Assembly: GCF_000740895.1 (NCBI RefSeq)
Contig: NC_025260.1
Coordinates: forward strand, 2,646,001-2,710,000
Length of the DNA stretch: 64,000 bases
Reading direction: 5' to 3'
Source: Theileria orientalis strain Shintoku
Lineage: Eukaryota; Apicomplexa; Aconoidasida; Piroplasmida; Theileriidae
A program made the translations under genes and the position numbers. A model generated the notes under the pieces. The model saw only the letters and a list, made by a program, of their open reading frames with translations. It was not told the DNA's origin and did no database searches. The stretch's first letter is position 1. Every line of letters begins with the position of its first letter. Shown here one piece after another: positions 42,139 to 54,137 of the stretch.

Positions 42139-43649
42139 CTAGTTATAGTCGACAGTCTCGACATTGCCCTCCTGATATAACCCATTGCGAGCAGCCTGGC
42201 GATTCTCAGAGGGAGATCTGCTGTTATCCTCAGCCTCAAAAGTGTCGTTATTGTATCTGTAAAGGTGTAAGATTAAGAATCGAGAGTGAATAGTAAGTCT
42301 ATAGTAGAAAGTAACCTGTCGTTCTCGTCGTTTTGCGTCTCGTGGTTAACTGGGGAGTCGTTCGAGTAAAGGTCGTCGTTGGGTTCCTCGACCAGCAAAG
42401 TCTCATTGTTATAACCAATGGTTTTGAGGAACTCACTGACTGGCACATGAATCAACTCCAACTTATTAACGTCAATCTTCTTCCCGTTCAAGTCCTTGAG
42501 GGCGTTTTGAACAGACTCATCGTTAGTAAATTCTATTAATCCGAACCTCTTGTTGCCCTTGATAATAATCGAAGCATAGTTAACCTCACCAGCCTGCCTG
42601 GCAAAATCCTTCAAATCCTGCCAACTAACACTTTGGTCCAAGTTGGTGACCGTAATCTGGTATCCGGGCTTCGGTTCCCTGGCCGAGAGCTTTTTCTGCT
42701 GTTCAATGTGCGGCTGTACCTTAAGCCATGACCCCCAAATCAGCTTATTGTGCATCTCGCGTATTGCGGTCTCAGCGTCCTTGGAACGGACGAAGTCGAC
42801 AAACGCGAACTTCCTGCGGAAGTCGATTCTGTTAATGGGCCCGAATGATGAAAATTTTGCTGTAAGCTCGTCCTGGGTAACCTCGCCGGACAAATTGCCT
42901 ATAAAAACCTTTGTTTTGTGGTACCTAGAGGGCAGAGCCGCTGTGCGACGAACAGGCCCGGTCCTCCTGGCGTCTAACTCGTAGCCTTGAACCTCAGTTC
43001 TACGAACGGGAGGTTGACGGGGAGGTGGAGCCCTGCGGTCATATGGGCCCGGCCTCTCCCTGTACACCCTTCGTTCGGCGGGAAACTTGTCGAACTCTGA
43101 CACGTTGCGTGAAGGCTGTTGATAGTTACGATGGGGATGGGCGCTGTAGTCACGATAGCGGTTAAAATCGCGGGAACCGGCCCCGGGGTACTCACGACTG
43201 GCAATATAGTCACGAGAATTGTGAAACTCTCTAGAGCTGTGGAAGTCGCGTGGTCCGTGGTAATCTCTGCTATTGGAATGATAGTCCCAGGTGGGCGGGT
43301 GATAATCGCGGGAATTGTTGTAATCTCTGGAATTGGAAGGGTAGTCACGGGTGTTGGGGTACTCCCTGACGTTGTTGTAGTCCTTCGAGTTCGGATAGCT
43401 GCGGTGAACATCGCGGTTGTTTGGATACTCGCGATGGTTCAAGTCCCTGCCCTGAACGAAGTCGCGCTGGTTAAAATCGCGAGCGTTGTAGTTGTCTTTA
43501 GGGTCCCTACCTGAACTGTAGCCATAATCACGGTACCGAGAGGGCGAGTTATATCTAACTCCCCTGATATCAACCTCGTCGCGTCTGTTGTAATTTTGAC
43601 GGGGAGTGAAAGGTCTTTCAGGACCAGATCTTGTTGTTCTGGGCCTCAT
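42139..43649 (-). CDS. RNA-binding protein with two RRMs and RD/YH repeats
   Basis: Two exons, with an intron near 42260-42315. The N-terminal ~200 residues are a low-complexity tract of short repeats such as NSRDYH, PNTRDY and GPRDFH, rich in Arg, Asp, Tyr and Asn. The first RRM follows (KVFIGNLSGEVTQDEL, KFAFVDFVRS), then a second (ITVTNLDQSVSWQDL, KRFGLIEFTND). The C-terminus is acidic and Asn-rich. It looks like an SR-type splicing protein in which the RS region has been replaced by Arg-Asp-Tyr repeats. Such tracts often drive phase separation. The exact orthologue is not clear. Confidence 0.87.
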
Positions 43650-43963
43650 ATTTAAATTAAAAAATATTAAAAAACAAGTTAATTAAAAATATAAGTGATT
43701 GCCAAAGGTATTGAAACGGTACCAACAAACAAAACGTGTAATATAAACAAAAAGGTATAAATCAATCTAAAAATAACAAGAAAATAAACGGCCAAGCCCC
43801 ATCGGAAATGCATGGGGGAGTAAAAGTAAATTAGGTGCCAAAAGTAACAAAAATATAAAAAAATAATAAAAAATTGAAATTAAAGATATGAGTGCGATCG
43901 TTCCGACACCAATTTTGCAAATGAAATTGAAAAAATGCATTCATATAACTTCGTGTGTACAGG
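43650..43963. other. Intergenic, AT-rich
   Basis: Upstream of the RRM gene and downstream of the small coiled-coil gene, both on the minus strand. No gene was seen. Confidence 0.4.
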
Positions 43964-44622
43964 TCAGATCTTGGCTTCCATATCTTCCAGATTCAATAAT
44001 TGATTGTCTATCGACCTTCTAAGCCTTTTAACCTATATGTGTTTGTATATGCAGGTATATTAGATTTAATACCTCCTCAATTTTATCCATCTTGTATGCG
44101 ATCTCCTTATTCGTTTTTTTAATATCATTCAACAGTGTATTTATTTCAGAAACCACTTTCATAAAACGTTCAACATTTTTTACACTGGATACGTCGGTCA
44201 TACTTGGCAAATAGTCCTTGTTCCCGTCCTTTACCTTGCGATTAAAAGCGTCAACAATAATTAACTTTATGGATTCAGTCAAAAGTTCCTCGAAATTCTG
44301 CTCGCGTGCCACTTCAGAGAATGTTGCCTGTAAAACGTTGTTAAAATTTAAAACACACCAGCAACTCCTCCCTTAGTTTAAACAGCGACTCTAAGGCCTC
44401 ATTGGTGATTTCAGAGTCGTTGCTTTCTAAAATAAGCTGTAAAACGCGCTTTAGGCTATATAATTTATTATTGTTGTTATTGTTTAAGGCATCTCTATTT
44501 GAGTGAGTGCTGGAGTACTCATGTGCAATTGAAGTGGTTAACAATTTCTCATTGTAGCCAAAAGAATAATCGCCAGACTCTGAAAATAAGCCATTCCACA
44601 CACAGGGTAGTTCGTCCAGCAT
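43964..44622 (-). CDS. Small coiled-coil protein of unknown function
   Basis: Three exons with introns of 31 and 40 nt, 195 residues. The sum is a multiple of three, which supports the model. The sequence has an Asn run (six Asn) near residue 50 and helices with coiled-coil character at the C-terminal half (NTLLNDIKKTNKEIAYKMDKIEE). No signal peptide or enzyme motif is seen. It could be a small complex subunit, for example of the kinetochore or a vesicle tether, but this is only a guess from shape. Confidence 0.65.
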
Positions 44623-44775
44623 ATTGGTATAAAAATAAAAATAATATATTAATTTTGAAAATAATTACTCAACATCAGATATGTGGGTTGAGAAGTTGTA
44701 GAATTTATAATTCGGCTGTAAATCCAATACATAAGCGAATGGTGTGTATTTTAAAACAAATTGGATGATTAAAAA

Positions 44776-45656
44776 TTAGGTAAAGGCGATATGTGTGTTT
44801 ACGAATTCCCCAAATAACACAGGCTGACGTACAAATCTATGAGATGAAAATAAAGTGTGAAGGCTCTGGTCCAAGTTGCAATCCATTGGTATTAAAAGCT
44901 CAAAAGTGCTATTAATCTTCTTTTTCATGAATAAATAGTTCAATTTGTTCTCCTCAATATGCACAGAAAATAAAATCTTGTTGAACTTTGCACAGTCCAT
45001 ATATAGCTGTTTTATGATACTCGCCCTCTCATTTGGCACCTTAAAACCCACATTCCAGTTTAACTCGTAGTATTTGGGATTGGTGAAATCCCATCTGCTA
45101 GAGTTTAGGGTAACCTACAGGTAAAAAATGTAATGAATTTCCATGCTACCTTCAAGTCGTTCAGCTTAAAAAATGCCTTGCTGGCCTCATCGATGGAATT
45201 ATAAACCTGAGTGATGTTTTGATATTCACTCAGCGGATTGAAGTGATGGTCATCTGCGAATAATTAGTGTATTAGTAACACACCTGGGTGGAGAAACATA
45301 CAAGAAGGCCTCTCCCCAATAGGGTAGTAAAAAATGTCTATCTTCTCAGGCTCATAAGTAACAGGAAAGATGGAAGTGTTATAAAAGCAAATGGTAGTCT
45401 TGAAGTTGCCTCCAGTGATAACGGAACCGTCATTATTTGATAAAATGTGCCACGTGTTGACGTTATCCTGTGGAATCTTTAAAGATACATGTATATAAGG
45501 TTGGGAATAGTATAGCCCAGCCAATGATCCTAAATTAAATGTTATGTGATAATTTTATATGAATAATAAAATACCTGATGATAATACAGTTAATACTAAA
45601 ACGATGTGTACAAAAATTAAAATTCTAGCAAAGAAAAATTTGTCCTTTTTGGACAT
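44776..45656 (-). CDS. Membrane-anchored or secreted protein of unknown function
   Basis: Four exons with introns of 45, 30 and 35 nt, 256 residues. The N-terminus has three Lys/Asp residues and then a hydrophobic helix (ILIFVHIVLVLTVLSSG), so it is a signal anchor or signal peptide. The lumenal part is mostly beta-strand with possible N-glycosylation sites (NTSIF, NITQV, NSSRW). No FAINT signature was convincing. It resembles a type II membrane protein of the secretory route. Family unknown to me. Confidence 0.68.
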
Positions 45657-45983
45657 TTTTAAACAAAAGAATCATTTATATATTTATTAAAAACATTTTA
45701 CAAATTTTAAATTATGATAATATACATTTAATGGTTAAATAACATGAAGTATTTTAATCAATGATAAAAAAATGTGTGGATCGAAATAATACTAATAATT
45801 AATTGTACTATAATCATTATACAATAATAAAGAAAATAAACTGCAATGTGTAAAAATAACAAGAATATAAAAGGAATGTTAACAGTAAATATATGGTGTA
45901 GTTGATCTGGGAATTCATGACCTTACACATAAGAATTATAAAGAATCTTTAATAAAATATGATTAAATTTAGTAATTTCGGGA
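45657..45983. promoter_or_regulatory. Divergent spacer
   Basis: AT-rich region between a minus-strand gene and the carrier gene, with ATGTGTAA at 45845-45852 and its complement at 45923-45930. Confidence 0.4.
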
Positions 45984-47175
45984 ATGAATCATTATGAGAG
46001 GTTGAAGGAACAATTGAAGAAGATTAACGTAAAAAAGAAGGAGAAAAAGAGAGTAACAGATACGAGATTACATCTAACGCAGTATATATCCCATGTTATA
46101 CCACTATCATCGCAAAGGTTAATACTGTCGCCATTCAATAGATCAGCTTTGCTGGCACAAATAGGATGTGACAGCTTCAAGACCGTGTTTAACATAAAGA
46201 ATCCAACGCCCCTCGACATACTAAAAGGTACAAAGTAACTTAGATTAAATACCGTAAACACGTAGTTAAGAGGATTAATTAATAAGTCCAGGCTCATATG
46301 AAAGGTTTGGGTTCGTAAATCTGTGGAAGGGAACGACATCGCACATACTATCAGGAGTAATATTCCCAGGATTCTACATATTGTCGAAATGGATGTCAAA
46401 TCTGACGTACATACCTCACGGAGATAAGAGAAGAAACGAGTATCTGAAAAGATACCTGGAGTCGCTGTCAATATGCGGAGTTTCGCACGTGTTCAGTTAC
46501 CCATTTGACACAGGGTACACGAGACTGGCGTCAAATTATAAAAATAATAGTAAAGTGGGAGCATATTTGAAAGATACATGGAAAAATAGAGGTAAATTAA
46601 ATGGTGATAAAGAGGATATATAGGAATAAAAAATATGTACGCCGGGTTCTCACTGTGTTTGGTGTCAACAGCAACACACCTGTTGATAACAATACCCCTG
46701 GACCAAAATATGCAATACAGGGTAATAAAAAGCATCAACGAGGAAATAGCGAAAAATCCAATACTAAATTCAAACATAAAGGCAATAAAACCAAAAGGTA
46801 AGAGGAAGTTTGTTCACAAGCAACGTAGAGCTGAAGCCTGTGGAGTTGTTCCCATTTAACCTGATATTCGCAACGATTTCATCATTCATATCGAGGACAG
46901 TAACGTACCCAATAAACACACTAAAGTAAGGAGACGGCTTAATGAAAAACATGTAGAGTCAAGTACCAGTACCACACGTATAGAGAAAACTGCGACTACA
47001 AGAGCTTTATGTCAACGCTGAAGGTAAGCGAAGCAAATAAACAAGTTTTTAGAGGAACAATGGACTCACGCTGAAGAGACTGTACTCAGGATTCGGAATG
47101 AAGTGTTGCCTGTTTCTACCAGAGTGCCTGTTGTACGGCACACTATACTCAGCAGTTGTAAGATTCTTGTCATAA
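45984..47175 (+). CDS. Divergent mitochondrial carrier family protein
   Basis: Six exons with introns of 64, 32, 31, 31 and 29 nt, 334 residues. The second carrier repeat has the usual signature SYPFDTGYTRLAS. The third has TYPINTLKVKY, where the acidic residue is Asn. The first repeat (ILSPFNRSALLAQ) lacks the acidic residue. The element NLWKGTTSHILSGVIFPGF is typical of the family. Such proteins exchange metabolites across the inner mitochondrial membrane. The loss of two acidic signature residues would weaken the salt-bridge network that closes the channel, so this may be a specialised or non-transporting carrier, as in MTCH or Ugo1 type proteins. Confidence 0.82.
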
Positions 47176-47298
47176 TGTAAAGTAGTAAATGTAGCTAATT
47201 TATAAAGTATTTGTATTTGAGTAGCTTATATGTTTATATAAGGGTGTTATTGGCGTATTTTGAGGCAAATAATGACTGTTTGTTTACACAGTTGAAAA

Positions 47299-48430
47299 AT
47301 GTTTGGGAGGGGTTTGTATGTAAGAACCTCTGTGAGATTCATCAACATATTCCACACATTCACAAGACCAAAGGATAAATTACAAAATATAGGACCACAA
47401 AAGCAATTGTACCCAGGTTCAGCATCAGCACAAAGCAATGTGACAAAAATATGGGATGGAATAAAAGATAAGTTATTTAAAGACGAAGTAAGTTTTAAAA
47501 ATATATAGATAGTAACGAATAGGTGAAGTTAAAAGGGTTATTGAATTATTATATATAGGAGGACCCAGATAAACAGACGGAAAAATTTTTCCAATACTCA
47601 GTGGAAAAGTTAATGGAATCTCCAGGAAAATTTACATTTCAGAGCTTTCAGAAGTACCTAGAGGTAAAATGATAAGAAAGGAAGTTGAAACGCTAAATTT
47701 TTAGCATTTGTGTACAAAGTTGAAGGTAATTGGCAAGAAGGCACTGCCTGAGGACAAAATCACAGGAATATTACTGCAGTTGAGAAACCACTGTAAGAAT
47801 AATAGATATGGGTGCGATTGAGTAAAATAAGAAATAGACATGAGTTTTGAGCTGTTTTTAAAACAGTGTGTAACATGGATATGTAGATAGGATAATGTCA
47901 ATGTTGACGAAGCAGGAGTTGGAGTCCGATAGTCACACAGTGTTTACACACGAGACGAAGGTGCTTATATCAGAAGCACTGGGAGTGAGTTTGTCAAAAA
48001 ATAGATGGATGCAGCTCACAGTGAAAGACGTTGACGAAATGCTTTTGTACCACGACACGTGTAAGACGGATAGAACGTGGTACTTCAGAAGACTAGTGCT
48101 GGGTAGGCTGACAGTGAGTTGACACGATGTAGGAAGAACATTGCCGACGAGTTACAAGGAGAGAGAGTATCTGTCGTATCAGAGGCCAGCAAGTAAGTGA
48201 CCACACCAAATTAGTGATGCAGTGAGGCTATCGCAGCAAATATACCCGAAGGTGGAGTCCCTGGAGAGCATCCAGATCAAGAAGACGTACGACGAAATGC
48301 ACTACAAGAAGATAAGGTGAGTGAGGCGGCAAATAGAAGCAGCAGGCACAAAACGTGGCCGTGGTACCGCCACAGGACGTCAGGCCACGACTACTGGAGA
48401 ACGAGGCCGTACACAAAGTGGAGAAAGTAA
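47299..48430 (+). CDS. Mitochondrial protein with SRP54 M-domain-like segment
   Basis: Seven exons with introns of 71, 41, 94, 30, 30 and 29 nt, 278 residues. The N-terminus is basic and lacks acids (MFGRGLYVRTSVRFINIFHTF), like a mitochondrial presequence. The middle resembles the M domain of SRP54/Ffh: FTFQSFQKYLEHL as helix 1, then SMLTKQELES, then FTHETKVLISEALGVS before a last helix (KDVDEMLLYH). There is no NG GTPase domain. The C-terminal 60 residues are rich in Arg, Trp and Tyr. The M-domain resemblance is pattern-based, not computed. If real, the protein could bind signal-like helices or rRNA in the mitochondrial ribosome. Confidence 0.7.
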
Positions 48431-48439
48431 ATCGACAGA

Positions 48440-48710
48440 CAGACTGAAACATATATATGATAACACAATACACGTACATGATAGAGCACGGATGTGTGTG
48501 TTTACAAACAAGTATATATAAACACATACTAACTTGTATATATACGTGTGCGTATACATAAGTGTATATACACGAGTATATGTACTAGTGTATATAGAGG
48601 TATATGTGTGTACCAACTTAAGTATATATATACATATAGTGACATACATACAAACATATATTGTTGTATACATATGTATATAGCAATTACAGTATAAGAG
48701 AACATATAAA
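48440..48710. repeat. TATATAC/GTGTATA low-complexity tract
   Basis: A degenerate alternating purine-pyrimidine stretch rich in TATATAC, GTGTATA and ACATA between two convergent genes. It generates several false open frames on the minus strand made of Tyr, Ile, Thr and His. Confidence 0.85.
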
Positions 48711-50423
48711 TCATATTAGCTGATTTACGTGTATGGGACTGTATGAAAATTGAATTATGTTGTCCAAACAGTCAAAAGAAGGGTTGGATACCATATTGCC
48801 GGATAAACTTGGCCGTAGTCTGGAGATAATGTCACAGGATAGCCTAGGGGCAATTGGCATAAGAAAAAGACCAAGGTGAAACAGAAGAGAACAGGCAGTC
48901 CAAGCAGTAGTGATAAACTCTTTTGAGTGAGAGTCGATTAGCCAAAACTGCTTGTCCTCAATAAACTTATTGATTTCATAAGACAGGTCAATGAGAACCT
49001 GAATATACTTGTCAAAGCGAAAAGACTTGACGTGGTAGTCCAAGTGTGTGCGATAAGTGCTAAATCTGTCAAAAAGAGAGCTGGTTAAGTGGTCATTTGC
49101 AAGATCACTGAGGTCAAAAAAGGGAGAATTGATGGTTTCAATCCCGCTCAGGCTAATGACCGAAGTGATCCTGTGGCACGTATTTGCAAACTTGTTGCGA
49201 ATGATGTTGTGGGAAGTCTCGAAAATGGAGGAATCAAACTCAAAGTCGCTGCTAAAGTCGCCAAGGTTCATCAAGGCAAGTCTGCAGACGTCACTGCTTT
49301 GGGGGGGAGGGAGGGCGGGAACTGAGTTGTTGAGGGACTTGGAAATCTTGTCGCCGCGTGAAAGAAGCCAGCCATGAGATATGAACCTACAAGGCAGCTC
49401 CAAACCAAGAGACATAAGCATAGCGGGCCACAGGAGAGCGTGGAAGCTCAAGATATCCTTGCCCAAGACGTGAATAAGCCTCAAATTGTCAGGCACGTAG
49501 CCACTATCGCCTAGTTTTAAGTGGCTTAAGTACCCAAGTAGAGCGTCAAACCAAACATAAATGGTCTCACCCTGAGCAACCTCAACGCCCCAATCGCAAC
49601 TGGACCGGGTGATTGCAACATCGTTCAAGTCAGAACCCAAAATGTTATTTACCTCATTTAACCGGTGTGCAGGCAGTATCGCACCCGGGTTCCGGGAAAA
49701 AAAGTTCTTTATTCGATCTTTCCACTTATTCAGCCTGAAAAAATAAGCAGGCTCCTCGACAAACTCAACATCAAACCCTAGCGGCGACTTTCCACTGACC
49801 AGCTTAGACTTGGTGTAGTAGCAGTCCTCAGCGGGAGAGAAGTATCCCTGGTGCAAGCCCCTGTAAATATCGTCAGACTGTAACAAAATGTCAAATGTGC
49901 GCTTGACCCTATTTTTGTGCTCATCTTCGGAAGTGTGTACCAAAATATCGGGACTAATATCATAGCAGCCGTAGACATCCAAAAACTTATTCCTCATGGA
50001 TACAACGTAATCCTTAGGGGAACAACCTAGTTTAGTGGAGGAAGATTTTATCTTTGAACCGTGTTCATCAGTGCCAACCAGCAGTTTAACGTCGTAGCCC
50101 TTTAAAACCAAATACCGTTTCAACACATCAGAAGCCACCAGTGTGTACACATGGCCCAAATGTGGTTCTCCATTAAGATAAAAAAGGGGAGAAGTGATTA
50201 AATATTTATCTTTGTGTGTATGTTCTTCATTTTTAGAAAATAAATTGACAAGTGATCCAGATTTATGGTTGCGATGATCAGAAAATGATGTCAAAAATGA
50301 TAAAGGAGCATTTAGTGAGCCGCGGGTCTTAAGACAAAGGGAATTAACAATTATCAGTGAATAAAAACAAAAAATTACTATTTTATTTATCCGAATTTTT
50401 ACAATGTGTAATGGAATCCACAT
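48711..50423 (-). CDS. Methionyl-tRNA synthetase, organellar
   Basis: Single exon, 570 residues. A hydrophobic leader (IVIFCFYSLIIVNSLCL) precedes a basic, Ser-rich stretch, matching a bipartite apicoplast signal. The class I signature is HLGH at residues 88-91, and the KMSKS equivalent is KISKS. Other landmarks are VGTDEHG, YVWFDALLGY and HGWLL. There is no zinc-knuckle domain and no C-terminal dimer domain. The layout fits a bacterial or organellar MetRS rather than the cytosolic type. It charges initiator and elongator tRNA-Met in the plastid or mitochondrion. Confidence 0.93.
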   Translation of the reverse strand: MWIPLHIVKIRINKIVIFCFYSLIIVNSLCLKTRGSLNAPLSFLTSFSDHRNHKSGSLVNLFSKNEEHTHKDKYLITSPLFYLNGEPHLGHVYTLVASDVLKRYLVLKGYDVKLLVGTDEHGSKIKSSSTKLGCSPKDYVVSMRNKFLDVYGCYDISPDILVHTSEDEHKNRVKRTFDILLQSDDIYRGLHQGYFSPAEDCYYTKSKLVSGKSPLGFDVEFVEEPAYFFRLNKWKDRIKNFFSRNPGAILPAHRLNEVNNILGSDLNDVAITRSSCDWGVEVAQGETIYVWFDALLGYLSHLKLGDSGYVPDNLRLIHVLGKDILSFHALLWPAMLMSLGLELPCRFISHGWLLSRGDKISKSLNNSVPALPPPQSSDVCRLALMNLGDFSSDFEFDSSIFETSHNIIRNKFANTCHRITSVISLSGIETINSPFFDLSDLANDHLTSSLFDRFSTYRTHLDYHVKSFRFDKYIQVLIDLSYEINKFIEDKQFWLIDSHSKEFITTAWTACSLLFHLGLFLMPIAPRLSCDIISRLRPSLSGNMVSNPSFDCLDNIIQFSYSPIHVNQLI

Positions 50424-50731
50424 TCAAAATTTACAAATTCAGATAATATTGTACATAAAAATATATTTCAACATGAAAAATGAATACATTTAGTATTTAA
50501 AGGTAGAATAAGAATTAAAATAATTTATAATTATAATTGAAACAAAAATAAAACAATAATATGAATTAATTTAAAATATTATTGTGATTATTATCATCTA
50601 GTAATAATGAGGCAAAATAATTCATAAATTTATAATTTTATACAAATATGAATTAATTTTTGTAGATTTTTAAATGTTTTTAAAATATTGTCTATATTAA
50701 TGTTAATTATGTGTCTTTAAAACATTATACA
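50424..50731. promoter_or_regulatory. Divergent spacer between MetRS and UTP25
   Basis: Very AT-rich. An ATGTGTAA element at 50404-50411 overlaps the MetRS N-terminus. No coding frame was seen. Confidence 0.4.
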
Positions 50732-52759
50732 ATGTCGCCTCCCAGGGATGGAGAAGAATCGAATCTTGATAAACTTATTAAAGTAATTGACAGTAAAGAA
50801 TATAACAAAAGGAGAAAATTATTGGATTCCTCTGAAATTCCTGAAGAAAACGTTTTAAATTATGATATTTTGAACGAAGATGAGGACGACTATGAGAGTG
50901 AACTGCCTCTACAATATACGGAAAATATAAAGGAAAAGGATCAGTATAATAGTTATAACGAAGACTACGAAAAGTATATAAACGAAAATAAGCCAGATGG
51001 AACGGAAATAACGTTTAACAACCCACTGTTTGCATCATATAAACTTAGGCAGAGCACACCCCTGCTAAAGTATCTGATGAAACTGGAAGATGTGCCGGAC
51101 CCGATTACACACATGGAAAAGTATCACACCGCGAAGCCAATAGCTAAGAGACTCCAGAATTTGATGAAAAATAAGAAGAATAAAGACGATGTACCGACAC
51201 TGAAAGCAAATTTAAAATATTTATACGAATGCCTAAACACATACGTGGATGTGTTCTACGTAAACAGTAGAGTGTCAGCGCTCAACTCAGTGAGATTCGT
51301 GTACTCACTACATATCGCAAACCATATAGCAAAAAGTGCAGAAAAAAAAAAGGAAACCGGAGAGGAGGAAAGGTGCGAGGGGTTTACAAGACCAAAAGTG
51401 TTGATAATATGTGGACTTAAGTGTATAGCAAAGGAAGTGATAGATAACATGCTGAAGCTGATACCGGGCTCAAAATCGGTAAAGTAAATGTGAAATGAAA
51501 AAATGTGTAGAATAAAAATCTGGAGAGGTTCAGGTCGGACTTCTCACTGCCGGAGGAAGACATAAAGGACCAGGTTGAAGGATTTATGAAGACGAAAAAG
51601 CCAGTAGATTTCGTGAAAACATTCAGCGGAAACCAGGAAGACGCGTTTAAAATGGGAATCAGGTACGACGGAGGACTGTTGCACCTGTACTCGCCGTTCT
51701 ACTCAAGCGACGTTATAGTGGCATCGCCGCTGGGTCTGAGACCACTATTGTCAAACAAGGTAAGTTGGAGAAAAGTTAAAAAGAGTAGGAGCCAGACTAC
51801 GACTTCCTATCGTCAATAGAAGTGGTGATAGCAGATAGAGTGGACATAATTAAATTCCAAAACTGGAGACTATTCACAGACCTGATGAAGGTAGGAAGGC
51901 CCTTACCATAAAGGCAATGTAGGTGATCAACAGACCACTGATGAAATGGAGAGACGGAGACATAAATAAGATAAGAATTAGCGCAATAGACGGCCAGGTC
52001 GAAGAATACAGGCAAAGCGTGTTCATATCGACATCGAAAAACGTAGTGTTCAACTCGATCTTCAAGAACCTAAAAAACAGGAGAGGAGGACTGAAGCTGC
52101 TAACACCAAGTAAATCGGACTACGTGCTCCTGGCGTCGAAATTTAAAATACAGCAAATGTTCATCAAAGTGCCATGCACAGACGTGAAGACCTCGAGAGA
52201 AGTAAGTTGAGAAGAGGGAAAGTAAAAAAAACGTAGGACTGCCTGGACTACTTCATGGAAAACATGATCCCAAACCTAGACGAAATCAAGGGAGTGCTAA
52301 TAGTAATACAGGACTATACGCAATATTTCAGGTGAGAAGAAGAAAAATAGTGAAATTTAGGCTGGCAAAAAGACTAAAACACGCAAACCTGGAGTTCATG
52401 GCGTGCCACGAGTCAAACACGGCAAAACACATGAAAATGGCGAGGCAGAAGTTCAGCACAGGTGAGAAGGAAAAAATAAAGAGGAAGTAGGAGAAGTGCC
52501 GATACTGGTGACGACATACAGACTGCTGTTTTTCAAAAGGTACATACTGAAGGGATCCTCGAAGATATTCCTAATACAGCCGCCGGAATACGCACAGCTG
52601 TACAAGGATTTCGTAAAAATGGCAGAAACAAATAGAAGTAACACGATAGTGAGCTACTATACCAAGTACGATGGCATGTTGATGGAGACAATAGTGGGAA
52701 CGCAAAGAGTTGCGAAACTGATGGAAGCACCAGATACAAAAATAACTCAATATCATTGA
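50732..52759 (+). CDS. UTP25: U3 snoRNP-associated protein UTP25 (DEF homologue)
   Basis: Seven exons with introns of 32, 29, 32, 35, 29 and 29 nt, 613 residues. The true start is the ATG at 50732; a GTG at 50711 is not used. The N-terminus is acidic and charged. The family core starts near YECLNTYVDVFY and includes PKVLIICGLKCIAKE, the signature FSGNQEDAFKMGI, SSDVIVASPLGL, and VVIADRVDIIKFQNW. The late block PILVTTYRLLFFKRY is typical. The fold is a degenerate DEAD-box helicase without ATPase motifs. It takes part in 18S rRNA maturation within the small-subunit processome. Confidence 0.93.
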
Positions 52760-52993
52760 AATCTGTAATAAAATAAAATACACAAATAAGTAAATAAAAA
52801 ATTGAGGAAAGTAGTATATTTTAGATCAGGAGTGGTGCTACCCAAAATAGTATAACAAAAATAGATAACTCTAGATTAAAATAAAAATAAAAGAGAATTT
52901 AAATAATATAAAGTGTATATGAATGATCAGTAGTACCGATTTGAAAAAATAAAGTTGAAAGTTGTGAAAGGAGGACAAAACATCAAGGCATCA

Positions 52994-54003
52994 ATGATGG
53001 CATACTCAACACATTATCGCACGAGTTATTACGATTCATACTACTACTGTCACATATGTAGCGCAAAAAGGGCAAGCAGCGAAATAGAACATACAGATTC
53101 AGGAGACCTGAAGTGTATGTCATGCCACCAAACAGGATTCGTGGAAAAGGTAAGTGAATGGACCGAAATAACGCAAATAGGTGAGCGGAGGAACATTGAA
53201 CCCGCCAGGCGCACCTCGCACACACCGAAGAAGACAAACACGAGAATCAGGGCAGAGGAGAGTGCCGGCAGGAGAGAATATAAACGACCCCTTCGCATCG
53301 GTGTTCGGAGTGCCCCTAAACACCTTCTTCCAAAACGTTTTCAGCGGCCCTCTCGCATTCCCAATGGTGTCGACGGACCCGAACGTGCCATCTACCCTGA
53401 GGTTCGAAGAGGATTTCAATAACTTCTTCGGACACACGCTATCGTCCTTCTTTAACGAAGGAACGAGGAGCCAGCAGCGGCAGCCAGGACAGAGAGAAAG
53501 AGGAAGAAACATAAGCTTCTCAAGACTATTCAACTCACTGATAGCAAACCCTATGGACCAGCAGGCAATGAATCAAATACTCCAGTTCGTAATGGAAAAT
53601 GACCCAAACAGTTACGGATCACCCCCGGCAGCAAAAAAAGTAGTAGAAGCACTAAAAGTAGTAGAACTAACGACGGAAAAAGCAAGTAAGTTATAAAAAT
53701 AGATAACGAAATGCAGAGGAGTACGAAACATGTACAATATGCACTGAGGACTTCAAGGAGGGAGACAAGATACACCTCCTGACTGACGACAAGGAGAAGT
53801 GCGGCCACGCCTTCCACGTGGACTGCATCATCCCGTGGCTGAAGCAGCACAACTCCTGCCCGGTCTGCAGATTCGAGCTCCCGACGGACGACGACAACTA
53901 CAACAGGCAGAGGGATTACCTGATGTCGAGGATCGTGGAGGAGGTGCGGAGGAACGCAGGCCCGCAGGCAAATCAGCCAACGAATAACGAAACAAACACG
54001 TAA
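52994..54003 (+). CDS. RING-H2 E3 ubiquitin ligase with N-terminal zinc ribbon
   Basis: Three exons with two introns of 31 nt, 315 residues. The upstream TTG at 52955 is not a start. An N-terminal zinc ribbon is formed by YYCHICSAKR and LKCMSCHQTGFVEKV, like the BZF domain of RNF115/RNF126. A disordered Arg/Gln/Pro region follows. A RING-H2 domain follows in the last exon: ETCTICTEDF, then CGHAFHVDCIIPWLKQHNSCPVC. The pairing of ribbon and RING-H2 matches the RNF126 group, which marks mislocalised or misfolded secretory proteins with BAG6 in animals. That role is an inference from family. The end is TNNETNT. Confidence 0.9.
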
Positions 54004-54065
54004 AATAATATCCTTTTACAAATAGTATGTACTAGACAGCGCAGTGTGTGACGAGCGGGGCAAAA

Positions 54066-54137
54066 GGGCTGTTCCGGGAATCGAACCCGGGGCCTCTCGC
54101 ACCCAAAGCGAGAATCATACCACTAGACCAAACAGCC
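54066..54137 (-). tRNA. tRNA-Pro (anticodon UGG)
   Basis: The minus-strand acceptor stem GGCTGTT pairs with AACAGCC. The anticodon stem CTCGC/GCGAG encloses TTTGGGT. The T arm is CCGGGTTCGATTCCCGG. It has no intron. Confidence 0.96.

Noticed and set aside
47895..48122. Independent start of a small gene
   Set aside because: The preceding exons join it in frame via a 94-nt intron, giving a complete 278-residue model.
48380..48714. Minus-strand frames rich in Tyr, Thr and Ile
   Set aside because: Produced by the TATATAC tract; low complexity only.
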